In this document: positions 32,686-41,140 of the stretch, piece after piece
Layout of the letters: each line of letters begins with the position of its first letter
Position numbering within the stretch: the stretch's first letter is position 1
DNA from: JAWKIW01 sp046331175
Lineage (GTDB): Bacteria > Actinomycetota > Acidimicrobiia > Acidimicrobiales > Acidimicrobilacustridaceae
Reading direction: 5' to 3'
NCBI GenBank assembly: GCA_046331175.1
Contig: JAXLRI010000004.1
Coordinates: 62,001-126,000 of the forward strand
Length of the DNA stretch: 64,000 bases
The notes under the pieces: generated by a model
Told to the model about the DNA's origin: nothing
The model's input: the letters and a program-made list of their open reading frames with translations, nothing else
The model's database searches: none
Program-made: the position numbers and the translations under genes

Positions 32686-33813
32686 ATGGACGAGATCGAC
32701 GACCTGCGCGCGCGGGTGCAGGAGCAGCAGGCCCTGATCGACGACCTGCAGGAGAAGGTGGCGGCGAACGAGCACCTCGAGGCCCGCCTCGCCCACCTCG
32801 AACGGCTGGTGCAGCACCCGGCCGGCGCCACACCCGCGACGCCCGTCCCCGCGACCGCCGGCCCGCCACCTGCGCCGGCGGTCGTCGACGAGGACGTCGA
32901 CGAGGACGTCGACGGGGCGAGCGCAACCACAGGCACCGTCGAGCGACGGACCGATCGGCGACAGCTGCTCACCAAGGCCGCCACCGTGGCGGCCGGCGCC
33001 GTCGCCGGCGGCACCGTCCTGGCCGTGAGCCAGGCCACCCCGGCCGCGGCCGCCTCCGGGAACTTCGACGGCAACCCGGCCGTCACCGCCACCGCGGTCG
33101 GCGTCACGGCGATCGGTGTCCAGGCGGCCACCACCGGCGGGGTGGGGGTGCAGTCCTTCGCCACGAACGGCATCGCCTTCCAGGCCGTCACATCCAGCGG
33201 CAAGGCGTTCGATGCCAGCGCCGGAAGCGGGACGGCGCTGGCGGCCAGCGTCGGGCAGACCGGGACCCACCTCGTGCTCAGCAGCCCACAGACCGTCCCG
33301 CCGCCGCCGGACTCCACGACCGCCCGCTCGACGGGGGCCGTCGTGCGCGACAGCAACGGCGACCTCTGGCTGTGCGTCGGGAGCGGAACGCCCGGCCTGT
33401 GGCGACGGGTGTCGGGCACCAACACCGCCGGCGCCCTCACCATGCTCAACGCCCCGGTGCGCGTCTACGACTCGCGGCCGGGCAACCCGCCCATCATCGG
33501 CCCGCAGACGCCGCTCGGCAACGGGAACACCCGGACGGTCAACTGCGCGCTGAACAGCAGCGGCGTCCCCGCCGGGGCCCAGGCCGTGCTGGCCAACATC
33601 ACCGTCGTGAACACGTCCGCGACGGGCTTCCTGACCGCCTTCAAGGCCGGTGTAGCCGTGCCCGCGGCGTCGACGATCAACTGGTACCAACCGAAGACCA
33701 TCGTTGCCAACACCACGGTGGTCGCCTGCAGCTCGCTGACGAACATCGCCTGCTACGTGCCGCCCAACAGCAGCACCGACTTCTTCGTCGACATCGTCGG
33801 CTACTACCGCTAG
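32686..33813 (+). CDS. Tat-exported protein with C-terminal YDSRPG/DVxGYY module (paralogue 2)
   Basis: 375 aa, same plan as the gene at 17552: coiled coil (residues 2-45, IDDLRARVQEQQALIDDLQE), Pro/Asp-rich linker, twin-arginine signal TDRRQLLTKAATVAAGAVAG near 86-105, short glycine-rich repeats (GVTAIGVQAATTGGVGVQS), the motif GDLWLCVGSGTPGLWRRVSG, and the C-terminal module from VRVYDSRPG to DFFVDIVGYYR. Strong RBS. It is followed by another paralogue, a probable tandem duplication. The N-terminal coiled coil in front of a Tat signal is unusual and would be cleaved off on export. No function can be assigned. Confidence 0.8.
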   Translation: MDEIDDLRARVQEQQALIDDLQEKVAANEHLEARLAHLERLVQHPAGATPATPVPATAGPPPAPAVVDEDVDEDVDGASATTGTVERRTDRRQLLTKAATVAAGAVAGGTVLAVSQATPAAAASGNFDGNPAVTATAVGVTAIGVQAATTGGVGVQSFATNGIAFQAVTSSGKAFDASAGSGTALAASVGQTGTHLVLSSPQTVPPPPDSTTARSTGAVVRDSNGDLWLCVGSGTPGLWRRVSGTNTAGALTMLNAPVRVYDSRPGNPPIIGPQTPLGNGNTRTVNCALNSSGVPAGAQAVLANITVVNTSATGFLTAFKAGVAVPAASTINWYQPKTIVANTTVVACSSLTNIACYVPPNSSTDFFVDIVGYYR

Positions 33814-34005
33814 CGCCTCGACGCGGCGGCGGGGTCGCCGCGCCGCCACCACCCACCTCCACGCCCACGCCCACCGCGTGCTGGCGCCGTCCCCCGGGCG
33901 CGCCCTTGGGGCGGACGGTGTGACCGAGGGCCCTGCCGCGATCGCGCATGTGGGCGTACCGAGGGGTGGACGAGCGCGCAGGCGCAGGACCGGGAGGTGG
34001 GTGCC

Positions 34006-35238
34006 ATGACCGACGAGGTGGTGGAGCTGCGAGCGCAGGTCCGAGCCCAGCACGAGCTCATCGCCCGGCTCGAGGAGCGCATCGGCGCCCTGGAGGCCGC
34101 CGACGAGCCGAGCCCACCAGGTCCGGCCGACGGGGCGAGCCCGGCCGGCGGCCACGGCGACGGGGACGAGGTCGCCGGATCGGACGGGGTCACCGATCGC
34201 CGGCACCTGCTGTCGCGGGCGGCCACGGCCGCCGCCGGTGCGGTGGTCGGTGGGGCCGCCCTGGCCGTCGGCCAGGCGGCACCGGCGGCCGCGGCACCGG
34301 GGGTCTTCGACGGCAACCCCGCCGTGCTGGGTGCCGCCGTCCCGCTGACCGGGACCGGCGTCACCGGCAACGCCGCCAGCGGCAAGGGGGTGTACGGCAT
34401 CGCCACGACCGGTCAGGGGGTGTACGGCGACGCCACCGGCGGCAGCGGGGTCTACGGCCACGCCACGACCGGCCGCGGCGTCCGGGCGGTGTCGGCCAGC
34501 GGCTACGCCCTGCAGGCCGAGTCGACGACGAGCTGGGCCGTGTTCGCCACCTCCGACTCGAACATCGGGGTCTACGGCTACTCGGGCAGCAACGACGCCG
34601 TCGTGGCCGAGTCGGGCGGCGCCGGGCACGGCGTGTACGCGCTCAGCAACGGGGGGCTCGCGGTCGAGGCGGACCCGGGTCTGAACGGGACCCACCTCCT
34701 CCTCACGACCTCGAGCAGCATCGCTCCACCCCCCACCTCGGCGGTCGGGCGCTCCGCAGGCTCCCTCGTGCGGGACAGCAACGGCGATCTGTGGCTGTGC
34801 CTCACCACTGGGGCGCCCGGCACGTGGCGACGGGTGTCCGGCCCCGGCACCGCAGGGGCCCTCACGCTGCTGCCGAGCCCCGTGCGCATCTACGACTCCC
34901 GACCGGGCAACCCGCCGGCCACGCCCCCCAAGTCGCCCCTGGCCAACGGGGCGTCTCGCACCCTCGACTGCACGAACAACGCCAGCGGCGTCCCCGTCGG
35001 CAGCACCGGCGTCCTCGCCAACGTCACCGTGGTCAACACCTCGGCGAGCGGCTTCCTCGTCGCCTACAAGCAGGGCGTCGCGGTCCCCACCGCCTCGACC
35101 ATCAACTGGTTCCAGGCCGGCACCATCGTCGCCAACACGACGGTCGTCGCCTGCGACAGCGCCGCTCGCATCGCCTGCTACGTGCCGCCCGGCAGCAGCA
35201 CCGACTTCTTCGTCGACGTCGTCGGCTACTACCGCTGA
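34006..35238 (+). CDS. Tat-exported protein with C-terminal YDSRPG/DVxGYY module (paralogue 3)
   Basis: 410 aa. Coiled coil MTDEVVELRAQVRAQHELIA, linker, twin-arginine signal TDRRHLLSRAATAAAGAVVG, then a longer set of glycine repeats with GVYG at intervals (GKGVYGIATTGQGVYGDATG and following), reminiscent of beta-helical stalk repeats, then GDLWLCLTTGAPGTWRRVSG and the C-terminal module VRIYDSRPG...DVVGYYR. ATG at 34006 has GGGAGG 8 nt upstream; GTG 33997 is too close to it. The repeat region is the main length difference from paralogue 2, suggesting stalk-length variation at the cell surface (inference). Confidence 0.8.
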   Translation: MTDEVVELRAQVRAQHELIARLEERIGALEAADEPSPPGPADGASPAGGHGDGDEVAGSDGVTDRRHLLSRAATAAAGAVVGGAALAVGQAAPAAAAPGVFDGNPAVLGAAVPLTGTGVTGNAASGKGVYGIATTGQGVYGDATGGSGVYGHATTGRGVRAVSASGYALQAESTTSWAVFATSDSNIGVYGYSGSNDAVVAESGGAGHGVYALSNGGLAVEADPGLNGTHLLLTTSSSIAPPPTSAVGRSAGSLVRDSNGDLWLCLTTGAPGTWRRVSGPGTAGALTLLPSPVRIYDSRPGNPPATPPKSPLANGASRTLDCTNNASGVPVGSTGVLANVTVVNTSASGFLVAYKQGVAVPTASTINWFQAGTIVANTTVVACDSAARIACYVPPGSSTDFFVDVVGYYR

Positions 35239-36968
35239 GCGTCGGAGACGGCGTCGCGGGCCACGGCCAGGGCGACCGCCGCCGGTCCCAGCACCACCGC
35301 CTCGTCGCCGGGGCGCAGGGGCTCCGCCAGCGCGACCGTGGGCGGCTCGACGCCGTCGCCCCGGTCGACGGCCAGCACGCGCAGGCCCTCGGACCGCCAG
35401 CGGGCCAGCTCGTCGGTGGACACCTCGCGCGACGGCGAGAGGCGGAAGGCCGACAGCTCGAGCCCGTCGAGGGTGATGGGTCGCATGGCGAAGCCGTCGA
35501 CCGCGGCACCCACGAAGGCACCGGCGGCCAGCTGGGTGGTGGACAGGGCCACGTCCACGCGGAAGGCCGAGCCCAAGCGGTGCACCAGCACGTCGTCGAA
35601 GGCGCGGCTGACCGTGCGCAGCGACGCGTTGTGCTTGGTGGCCTCGAGGCAGGTGGCCAGGTTGTCGAGGTCGTCGTCGGTGCAGGCGATGAGGCACCGG
35701 GCCCGGTCGACCGCGGCGCGGTCGAGGTTCTCGGGCAGGCGGCCGTCGCCCGTGAGCACCGGCGTGTGCACCGAGGTGGCCTCGATGAACGCCGAGTCGG
35801 GTGACTTCTCGATGACCACGCAGTCGACCTCGAGCTCGCGCAGCAGCTGCACCACGCGGTAGCCGACCCGGCCGAGACCCACCACGACGACGTGGTCGTG
35901 CAGCCGACGGGCGCGGCGGGTCTGCCGCAGCTCGAAGCGCTCGGCCAGGACGAGAGCGGTGACGTGGGACAGCAGCACCCACAGCAGGACCACGCCGGCG
36001 ACGGTGGCGAGCAGGTTGAACCACTCGACCCAGTCCGAGTCGGTGGTGGGTGTGGAGTTGCCGAGGGCGGCCCCGAGGGCGACGGCAAGCGAGCCCTGCA
36101 CGTCGAGGCCGAACACCACGCCGTTGACGATCGCGGTCACGAGGAAGATCACCGTGAAGACGGCGAGGCTGATGGGCAGGAGCGTGGGCCGCCGGGGGCG
36201 GGGTCCGTCGTCGCTGCGGCCGCCCCGATGACGACCGAGCCGACGACCGGCCGACCGGGCGCGGTGGGCCTCCTCCTCGGCGGCGGTGTCGTTGCGCAGG
36301 GCGAGGCGCAGCACGTCACCGAGACGACCGCCGACGAGCACCTGGTCGCCCTCGCGCAGGTCACCGTGCGCCGCCGCCGCCGGCACCCAGGACCCCCCGC
36401 GCCGCACCGCCGCCACCGCGCACAGCGTGTCGGCCTTGACCTCGTCGGCGCTGCAGCCCTCGAGCGGCGAGTGGGCGTGGACGTCGAGCACGCAGAGGGG
36501 GATCTCCTCGTCGCCGAGCCGCAGGGTCTCGAGCACCTCCTCGCCCACCGACGCCGCCACGATGGCCGGGGCGGCCAGCGCGGCCACCGAGTAGGCGCGC
36601 CGCAGGCTGAGGGCACCGGCGAGCTCCTCGGCCAGCTCGGGCTGGAAGGTCCGCAGCACCACCGGCACGTCGGGCGCCAGCGCGTGGGCGGCGGCGGCAT
36701 CGCGGAGGTTGTCGAGGTCGTCGTCGGCGAGGGCCAGCACGACGTCGGCGTCGGGGAGGCCGGCGTCGAGCAGCGAGCGATCACGATCGGCACCGGGCAC
36801 GACGACCCGCACCGTCGGATCGAGCAGGGCCGCCACCTCGGCGGTGCCCTCGTCGGCGCCAGGATCGCCGACCACGATCACGGTGGCGTTGCGCTCGACG
36901 AGGACGGCCACCACGCGGGCCGTGAGCCGGCTCAAGCCGGTGACGAGGTAGGTGCGCCCGCGCAACAT
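35229..36968 (-). CDS. RCK/TrkA-N domain membrane protein (Pollux/Castor-like)
   Basis: 579 aa. N-terminal Rossmann domain with YLVTGLSRLTARVVAVLVER and a following TrkA-C-like part, then two transmembrane helices (ISLAVFTVIFLVTAIVNGVV and LATVAGVVLLWVLLSHVTAL), then a second NAD-binding domain HVVVVGLGRVGYRVVQLLRE. It looks like a K+ channel/transport regulator, but between the two helices there is no TVGYG-type filter (AVALGAALGNSTPTTDSDW). Conducting function is therefore doubtful; redox or ligand-gated regulation of another channel is possible. ATG at 36968, with TAGGTT 10 nt upstream. Its 3' end overlaps paralogue 3 tail-to-tail by 10 bp. Confidence 0.82.
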   Translation of the reverse strand: MLRGRTYLVTGLSRLTARVVAVLVERNATVIVVGDPGADEGTAEVAALLDPTVRVVVPGADRDRSLLDAGLPDADVVLALADDDLDNLRDAAAAHALAPDVPVVLRTFQPELAEELAGALSLRRAYSVAALAAPAIVAASVGEEVLETLRLGDEEIPLCVLDVHAHSPLEGCSADEVKADTLCAVAAVRRGGSWVPAAAAHGDLREGDQVLVGGRLGDVLRLALRNDTAAEEEAHRARSAGRRLGRHRGGRSDDGPRPRRPTLLPISLAVFTVIFLVTAIVNGVVFGLDVQGSLAVALGAALGNSTPTTDSDWVEWFNLLATVAGVVLLWVLLSHVTALVLAERFELRQTRRARRLHDHVVVVGLGRVGYRVVQLLRELEVDCVVIEKSPDSAFIEATSVHTPVLTGDGRLPENLDRAAVDRARCLIACTDDDLDNLATCLEATKHNASLRTVSRAFDDVLVHRLGSAFRVDVALSTTQLAAGAFVGAAVDGFAMRPITLDGLELSAFRLSPSREVSTDELARWRSEGLRVLAVDRGDGVEPPTVALAEPLRPGDEAVVLGPAAVALAVARDAVSDAQR

Positions 36969-37121
36969 GGTGCGGCGCAACCTACCGCCCCGTGATCGCC
37001 CGCGACCGGGAGCAGGCCGACGCCCTGCCCGGTGGCGCGCGGGTGGCGGACGACCGACGCCTGGGGAAGGGACCGGGCCATGGGCTCGACCCGGCCGACG
37101 GACGTCGCCCGGCGGCCCCGA

Positions 37122-37127
37122 TAGCGT
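37122..37127 (+). promoter_or_regulatory. -10 box TAGCGT of the sugar-phosphatase/GH65 operon
   Basis: TAGCGT followed by a leader of about 18 nt with GGGAGG before the GTG at 37152. Confidence 0.45.
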
Positions 37128-37151
37128 GGCGACGAGCCCCCGGGAGGCACC

Positions 37152-38708
37152 GTGGCGCCGACAGCAGGCCGCATCGAGGCGGTGATCTTCGACACCGACG
37201 GCGTGGTCACCCGCACGGCCACCGTCCACCTCGCCGCCTGGACGACCGTGTTCGACGACGAGCTCCGCCACCGGCTCGGCCCCGACGCCGCGCCGTTCAC
37301 CGACGACGACTACCGCCGCTACGTCGACGGCCGCCCCCGCCAGGACGGCGTCGCCGCCTTCCTCGCGTCCCGCGGCATCCACCTGCCGATGGGTGCTCCG
37401 GACGACCCGCCCGGGCACGACACCGTGCACGCGGTCGGCAACACCAAGAACGACGCGTTCCTGGCCACGGTCGCCGCCCACGGCGTCGACGCCTACCCGT
37501 CCACCATCGACCTCGTCGATCAGCTCCGGGCCGCCGGCATCCGGACGGCGGTGGTGTCGGCCAGCAAGAACTGCGCCCTGGTCCTCGAGGCCGCCGGCGT
37601 GGCCGACCGGTTCGAGCTGCGGGTCGACGGCATCGACGCCGCGGCCCTCGGCCTGGCCGGCAAGCCCGACCCCGCCCTCTTCCTCGAGGCGGCCCGCCGG
37701 CTGGGCGTCGACCCGTCGTGCGCCGCCGTGGTCGAGGACGCCATCGCCGGCGTGGAGGCCGCCCGCCGGGGTGGGTTCGGCCTCGTGATCGGGGTCGACC
37801 GGGTCGGCCACCCCGACGACCTCGCCGCCGCCGACCTGGTGGTGCCCGACCTGGCGGCGCTGGCGGTGCACGATGGGCACATCGTGCTCGACGACCACCC
37901 CACCACCTCGCTGCCCGACCTTCCGTCCGCCCTCACCGACGGCGACGTGTCCCGTCGGCTCGAGGGCCGGACGCCGGCGGTGTTCCTCGACTACGACGGG
38001 ACGCTCACGCCCATCGTCGCCCGGCCCGAGCTGGCCGTGCTCGACCCGGCGACCAGGGCCGTGCTGGGCGAGCTGGCCACCCGCTGCACGGTCGGCATCA
38101 TCAGCGGACGCGACCTCGACGACGTCCGCGACATGGTGGGCGCCGACGGCCACCTGTGGTTCGCCGGCAGCCACGGCTTCGACATCGCGTCGCCCGACGG
38201 GCAGCGCCGCGACATCGAGGCCGGGCGCGACCTCCTGCCCCAGCTCGACGCCGCCGAGGCCGAGTTGCGCGCCGCCGTGCCGGCCGTTCCCGAGGCGTGG
38301 GTCGAGCGCAAGCGGTTCGCCATCGCCGTGCACTTCCGCCAGACCCCACCCGACGCCGTGCCCCAGCTCGAGGCCATCGTCACCGAGGCGGCCGACCGCC
38401 AGCCCGGCCTGCGGATGGCCGGCGGCAAGATGATCTTCGAGCTGCGCCCCGACATCCCCTGGGACAAGGGACGGGCCCTGCGCTACGTCGCCGAGGCGGC
38501 CGGTGTCGACCCCGATGCCGAGCTGCTCGTCTACGTCGGCGACGACGTCACCGACGAGGACGCCTTCCTCGCCGTCCGCGGCGAGGGCCTGGGCGTGGTG
38601 GTGGGCGACGAGGACCGACCGACCGCCGCCGACCACCGGCTGGCCGACACCGCCGAGGTGCGGGCGTTCCTGCGGCGGCTCCTCGACGACCTCCCGGATC
38701 CCCGATGA
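37152..38708 (+). CDS. Fused beta-phosphoglucomutase-like HAD and trehalose-6-phosphate phosphatase-like protein
   Basis: 518 aa, two HAD domains. Residues 1-245: beta-PGM-type, with the DxD motif VIFDTDGVVT, the cap domain, VVSASKN and the KPDP / VVEDAIAGVEAARRGGFG motifs. Residues about 260-515: OtsB-type, with VFLDYDGTLTPI, IISGRDLDDV and the late GDDVTDEDAF. The second domain would dephosphorylate trehalose 6-phosphate; the first would convert beta-glucose 1-phosphate to glucose 6-phosphate. The next gene, overlapping by 4 nt, is a GH65 phosphorylase that makes beta-glucose 1-phosphate. GTG start with GGGAGG. Fusion of making and breaking steps is notable. Confidence 0.9.
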   Translation: MAPTAGRIEAVIFDTDGVVTRTATVHLAAWTTVFDDELRHRLGPDAAPFTDDDYRRYVDGRPRQDGVAAFLASRGIHLPMGAPDDPPGHDTVHAVGNTKNDAFLATVAAHGVDAYPSTIDLVDQLRAAGIRTAVVSASKNCALVLEAAGVADRFELRVDGIDAAALGLAGKPDPALFLEAARRLGVDPSCAAVVEDAIAGVEAARRGGFGLVIGVDRVGHPDDLAAADLVVPDLAALAVHDGHIVLDDHPTTSLPDLPSALTDGDVSRRLEGRTPAVFLDYDGTLTPIVARPELAVLDPATRAVLGELATRCTVGIISGRDLDDVRDMVGADGHLWFAGSHGFDIASPDGQRRDIEAGRDLLPQLDAAEAELRAAVPAVPEAWVERKRFAIAVHFRQTPPDAVPQLEAIVTEAADRQPGLRMAGGKMIFELRPDIPWDKGRALRYVAEAAGVDPDAELLVYVGDDVTDEDAFLAVRGEGLGVVVGDEDRPTAADHRLADTAEVRAFLRRLLDDLPDPR

Positions 38709-41140
38709 CCAGGGCCGGCCAGGGCCCGCCCCGGCCCGACCAGTGGCTGTGGACCTACGAGGGCTACGTCCCCGAGGACGAGGGCCTGCGCGAGGCCCTC
38801 TGCACCCTGGGCAACGGCTACCTCGCCACCCGCGGCGCTCTGGCCGAGACCGTCGACGACGGCATCCACTACCCGGGCACCTACATCGCCGGCACCTACA
38901 ACCGGCTGCGCTCCGAGGTGGCCGGGCGCATCGTCGAGAACGAGAGCCTCGTCAACGTGCCGAGCTGGCTGCCGCTGTCGTTCGCCACTGCCGACGGCGT
39001 CGCCTTCCACCCCGACACCTGCGAGGTGCTCGACCACCACCTCGAGCTCGACCTCCGCCGCGGCCTGCTCACCCGCCGGAGCCGGCTGCGCCAACCGGGC
39101 GGCCGCACGCTCGCCGTGACGCAGCGCCGGTTCGTCAGCCTTCGCGACCCCCACCTCGCGGCGATCGAGTGCACGATCGCCGCCGAAGGCTGGTCGGGTC
39201 GGCTCGCCGTCACCTCGGCCCTCGACGGCCGGGTCACCAACGACGGGGTGGCGCGCTACCGCACCCTCCCGAGCGACCACCTCCTGCCCGTCGAGGAGTG
39301 CTTCGCCGACGACCAGACGATGTGCCTCGAGGTCGAGACCAGCGACTCGCACATCCGGATCGCCGAATCCGCTCGCACGCGGGTGGTCGCCGACGGCGAG
39401 CCGCTGGCCGTCGACCGCCGCGCCGAGGCCGCGCCCCGCTACGTCGCCCACCACCTCGACCTCGACCTCGTCGACGGCGTGGCGGTCACCATCGAGAAGG
39501 TCGTCGCGGTGTTCACGTCGCGCGACGACGGCATCTACGAACCCCACCACGAGTCCGAGCAGTGGGCCACCACCGCCGGGCCCTTCGACGAGCTGCTCGA
39601 GCGCCACGTCGTCACCTGGGCCCACGCCTGGAACCGCAGCCGCATCGACATCGACGACCGGGTCGACGACACCGCCCGCGTGCTCAACCTGCACGTGTTC
39701 CACCTGCTGCAGACCACGTCGAAGAACACCGCCGAGCTCGACGTCGGCGTGCCGGCCCGAGGCCTGCACGGCGAGGCCTACCGCGGCCACGTCTTCTGGG
39801 ACGAGCTGTTCATCTTCCCCTTCCTCAGCTGGCGGGTCCCCGAGCTCACCCGGTCGCTGCTGCGCTACCGCGCCCGGCGCCTCGACCAGGCCCGCCGGCT
39901 GGCCGCCGAAGCCGGCTACCGCGGCGCGATGTACCCGTGGCAGAGCGCCAGCAACGGCCGCGAGGAGACCCAGACCCTGCACCTCAACCCGAAGTCGGGG
40001 CGCTGGCTCCCCGACGCCTCGCACCTCCAGCGCCACATCAGCGCTGCCGTTGCCTACAAGGTGTGGAGCTACTGGCAGGTCACCGCCGACCTCGAGTTCA
40101 TGCGGTTCTGGGGCGCCGAGATGATGCTGGAGATCGCTCGCTTCTGGGCCAGCGCGGCGACGTACGACCACCTGCGCGACCGCTACGACATCGTCGGCGT
40201 GGTGGGGCCCGACGAGTACCACGAGGCCTATCCCGACGCCGACGAGCCGGGCCTGCGCAACAACGCCTACACGAACGTGATGGCGGTGTGGTGCCTGTGC
40301 CGCGCCTTCGACGCCCTCGCCCTGCTCCCCGACCTGCGCCGCCACGAGCTGCTCGAGAAGCTGTCGCTCAGCCAGGAGGAGCTCGACCGCTGGGGCGACG
40401 TCAGCCGCAAGATGACGCTGTGCTTCCACGACGGCGTGATCAGCCAGTTCGAGGGCTACGAGCACCTCGCCGAGCTCGACTGGGACGCCTATCGCCACCG
40501 CTACGGCGACATCGGTCGCCTCGACCGCATCCTCGAGGCCGAGGGCGACACCCCCAACCGCTACAAGCTGTCGAAGCAGGCCGACACGCTCATGCTCTTC
40601 TACCTGTTCTCCGCCGAGGAGGTGCAGGAGCTGGTCGAGCGGCTCGGCTACCCGTACGACCCCGAGCTCATCCCCCGCACCATCTCGTACTACGAGGCGC
40701 GCACCTCGCACGGCTCGACGCTCAGCTACGTGGTGCACGCCTGGCTGCACGCGCGCGGCGACCGGCGCCAGGCCTGGGAGCTGTTCCGGCAGGCGCTCGT
40801 GGCCGACGTCGCCGATGTGCAGGGCGGCACCACCGCCGAGGGCATCCACCTCGGGGCGATGGCCGGCACCGTCGACCTGGTCCAGCGCTGCTTCACCGGC
40901 ATCGAGACCCGCCACGACCGGCTCGTGATCAACCCGGTGCTGCCCGACGAGCTCGATCGGCTGCACTTCCAGGTGACCTACCGCCGCAACACCATCGACC
41001 TCACCTTCACCGCCACGCGCGTGCTGGTGCAGGTGCTCGCCGACGGCGAGGACGCCCGTCCGGTGCCGATGGAGATCGCCGGCACGGCCCACCGGGTCCA
41101 CCCCGGCGACCGCCTCGAGGTCGACCTGCCCCGGCGCTGA
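38705..41140 (+). CDS. GH65 family phosphorylase (trehalose/maltose/kojibiose phosphorylase type)
   Basis: 811 aa, full length for GH65. N-terminal super-sandwich domain (LCTLGNGYLATRGALAE), then the (alpha/alpha)6 barrel with RGHVFWDELFIFPFL, the general acid Glu in VVGPDEYHEAY, KLSKQADTLMLFY, and HGSTLSYVVHAWLHAR near the phosphate-binding region; a short C-terminal beta domain follows. It would phosphorolyse an alpha-glucobiose into glucose plus beta-glucose 1-phosphate. Trehalose is the best guess because of the upstream OtsB/beta-PGM fusion (ATGA overlap). Its stop codon abuts that of the convergent beta-galactosidase. Confidence 0.93.
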   Translation: MTRAGQGPPRPDQWLWTYEGYVPEDEGLREALCTLGNGYLATRGALAETVDDGIHYPGTYIAGTYNRLRSEVAGRIVENESLVNVPSWLPLSFATADGVAFHPDTCEVLDHHLELDLRRGLLTRRSRLRQPGGRTLAVTQRRFVSLRDPHLAAIECTIAAEGWSGRLAVTSALDGRVTNDGVARYRTLPSDHLLPVEECFADDQTMCLEVETSDSHIRIAESARTRVVADGEPLAVDRRAEAAPRYVAHHLDLDLVDGVAVTIEKVVAVFTSRDDGIYEPHHESEQWATTAGPFDELLERHVVTWAHAWNRSRIDIDDRVDDTARVLNLHVFHLLQTTSKNTAELDVGVPARGLHGEAYRGHVFWDELFIFPFLSWRVPELTRSLLRYRARRLDQARRLAAEAGYRGAMYPWQSASNGREETQTLHLNPKSGRWLPDASHLQRHISAAVAYKVWSYWQVTADLEFMRFWGAEMMLEIARFWASAATYDHLRDRYDIVGVVGPDEYHEAYPDADEPGLRNNAYTNVMAVWCLCRAFDALALLPDLRRHELLEKLSLSQEELDRWGDVSRKMTLCFHDGVISQFEGYEHLAELDWDAYRHRYGDIGRLDRILEAEGDTPNRYKLSKQADTLMLFYLFSAEEVQELVERLGYPYDPELIPRTISYYEARTSHGSTLSYVVHAWLHARGDRRQAWELFRQALVADVADVQGGTTAEGIHLGAMAGTVDLVQRCFTGIETRHDRLVINPVLPDELDRLHFQVTYRRNTIDLTFTATRVLVQVLADGEDARPVPMEIAGTAHRVHPGDRLEVDLPRR

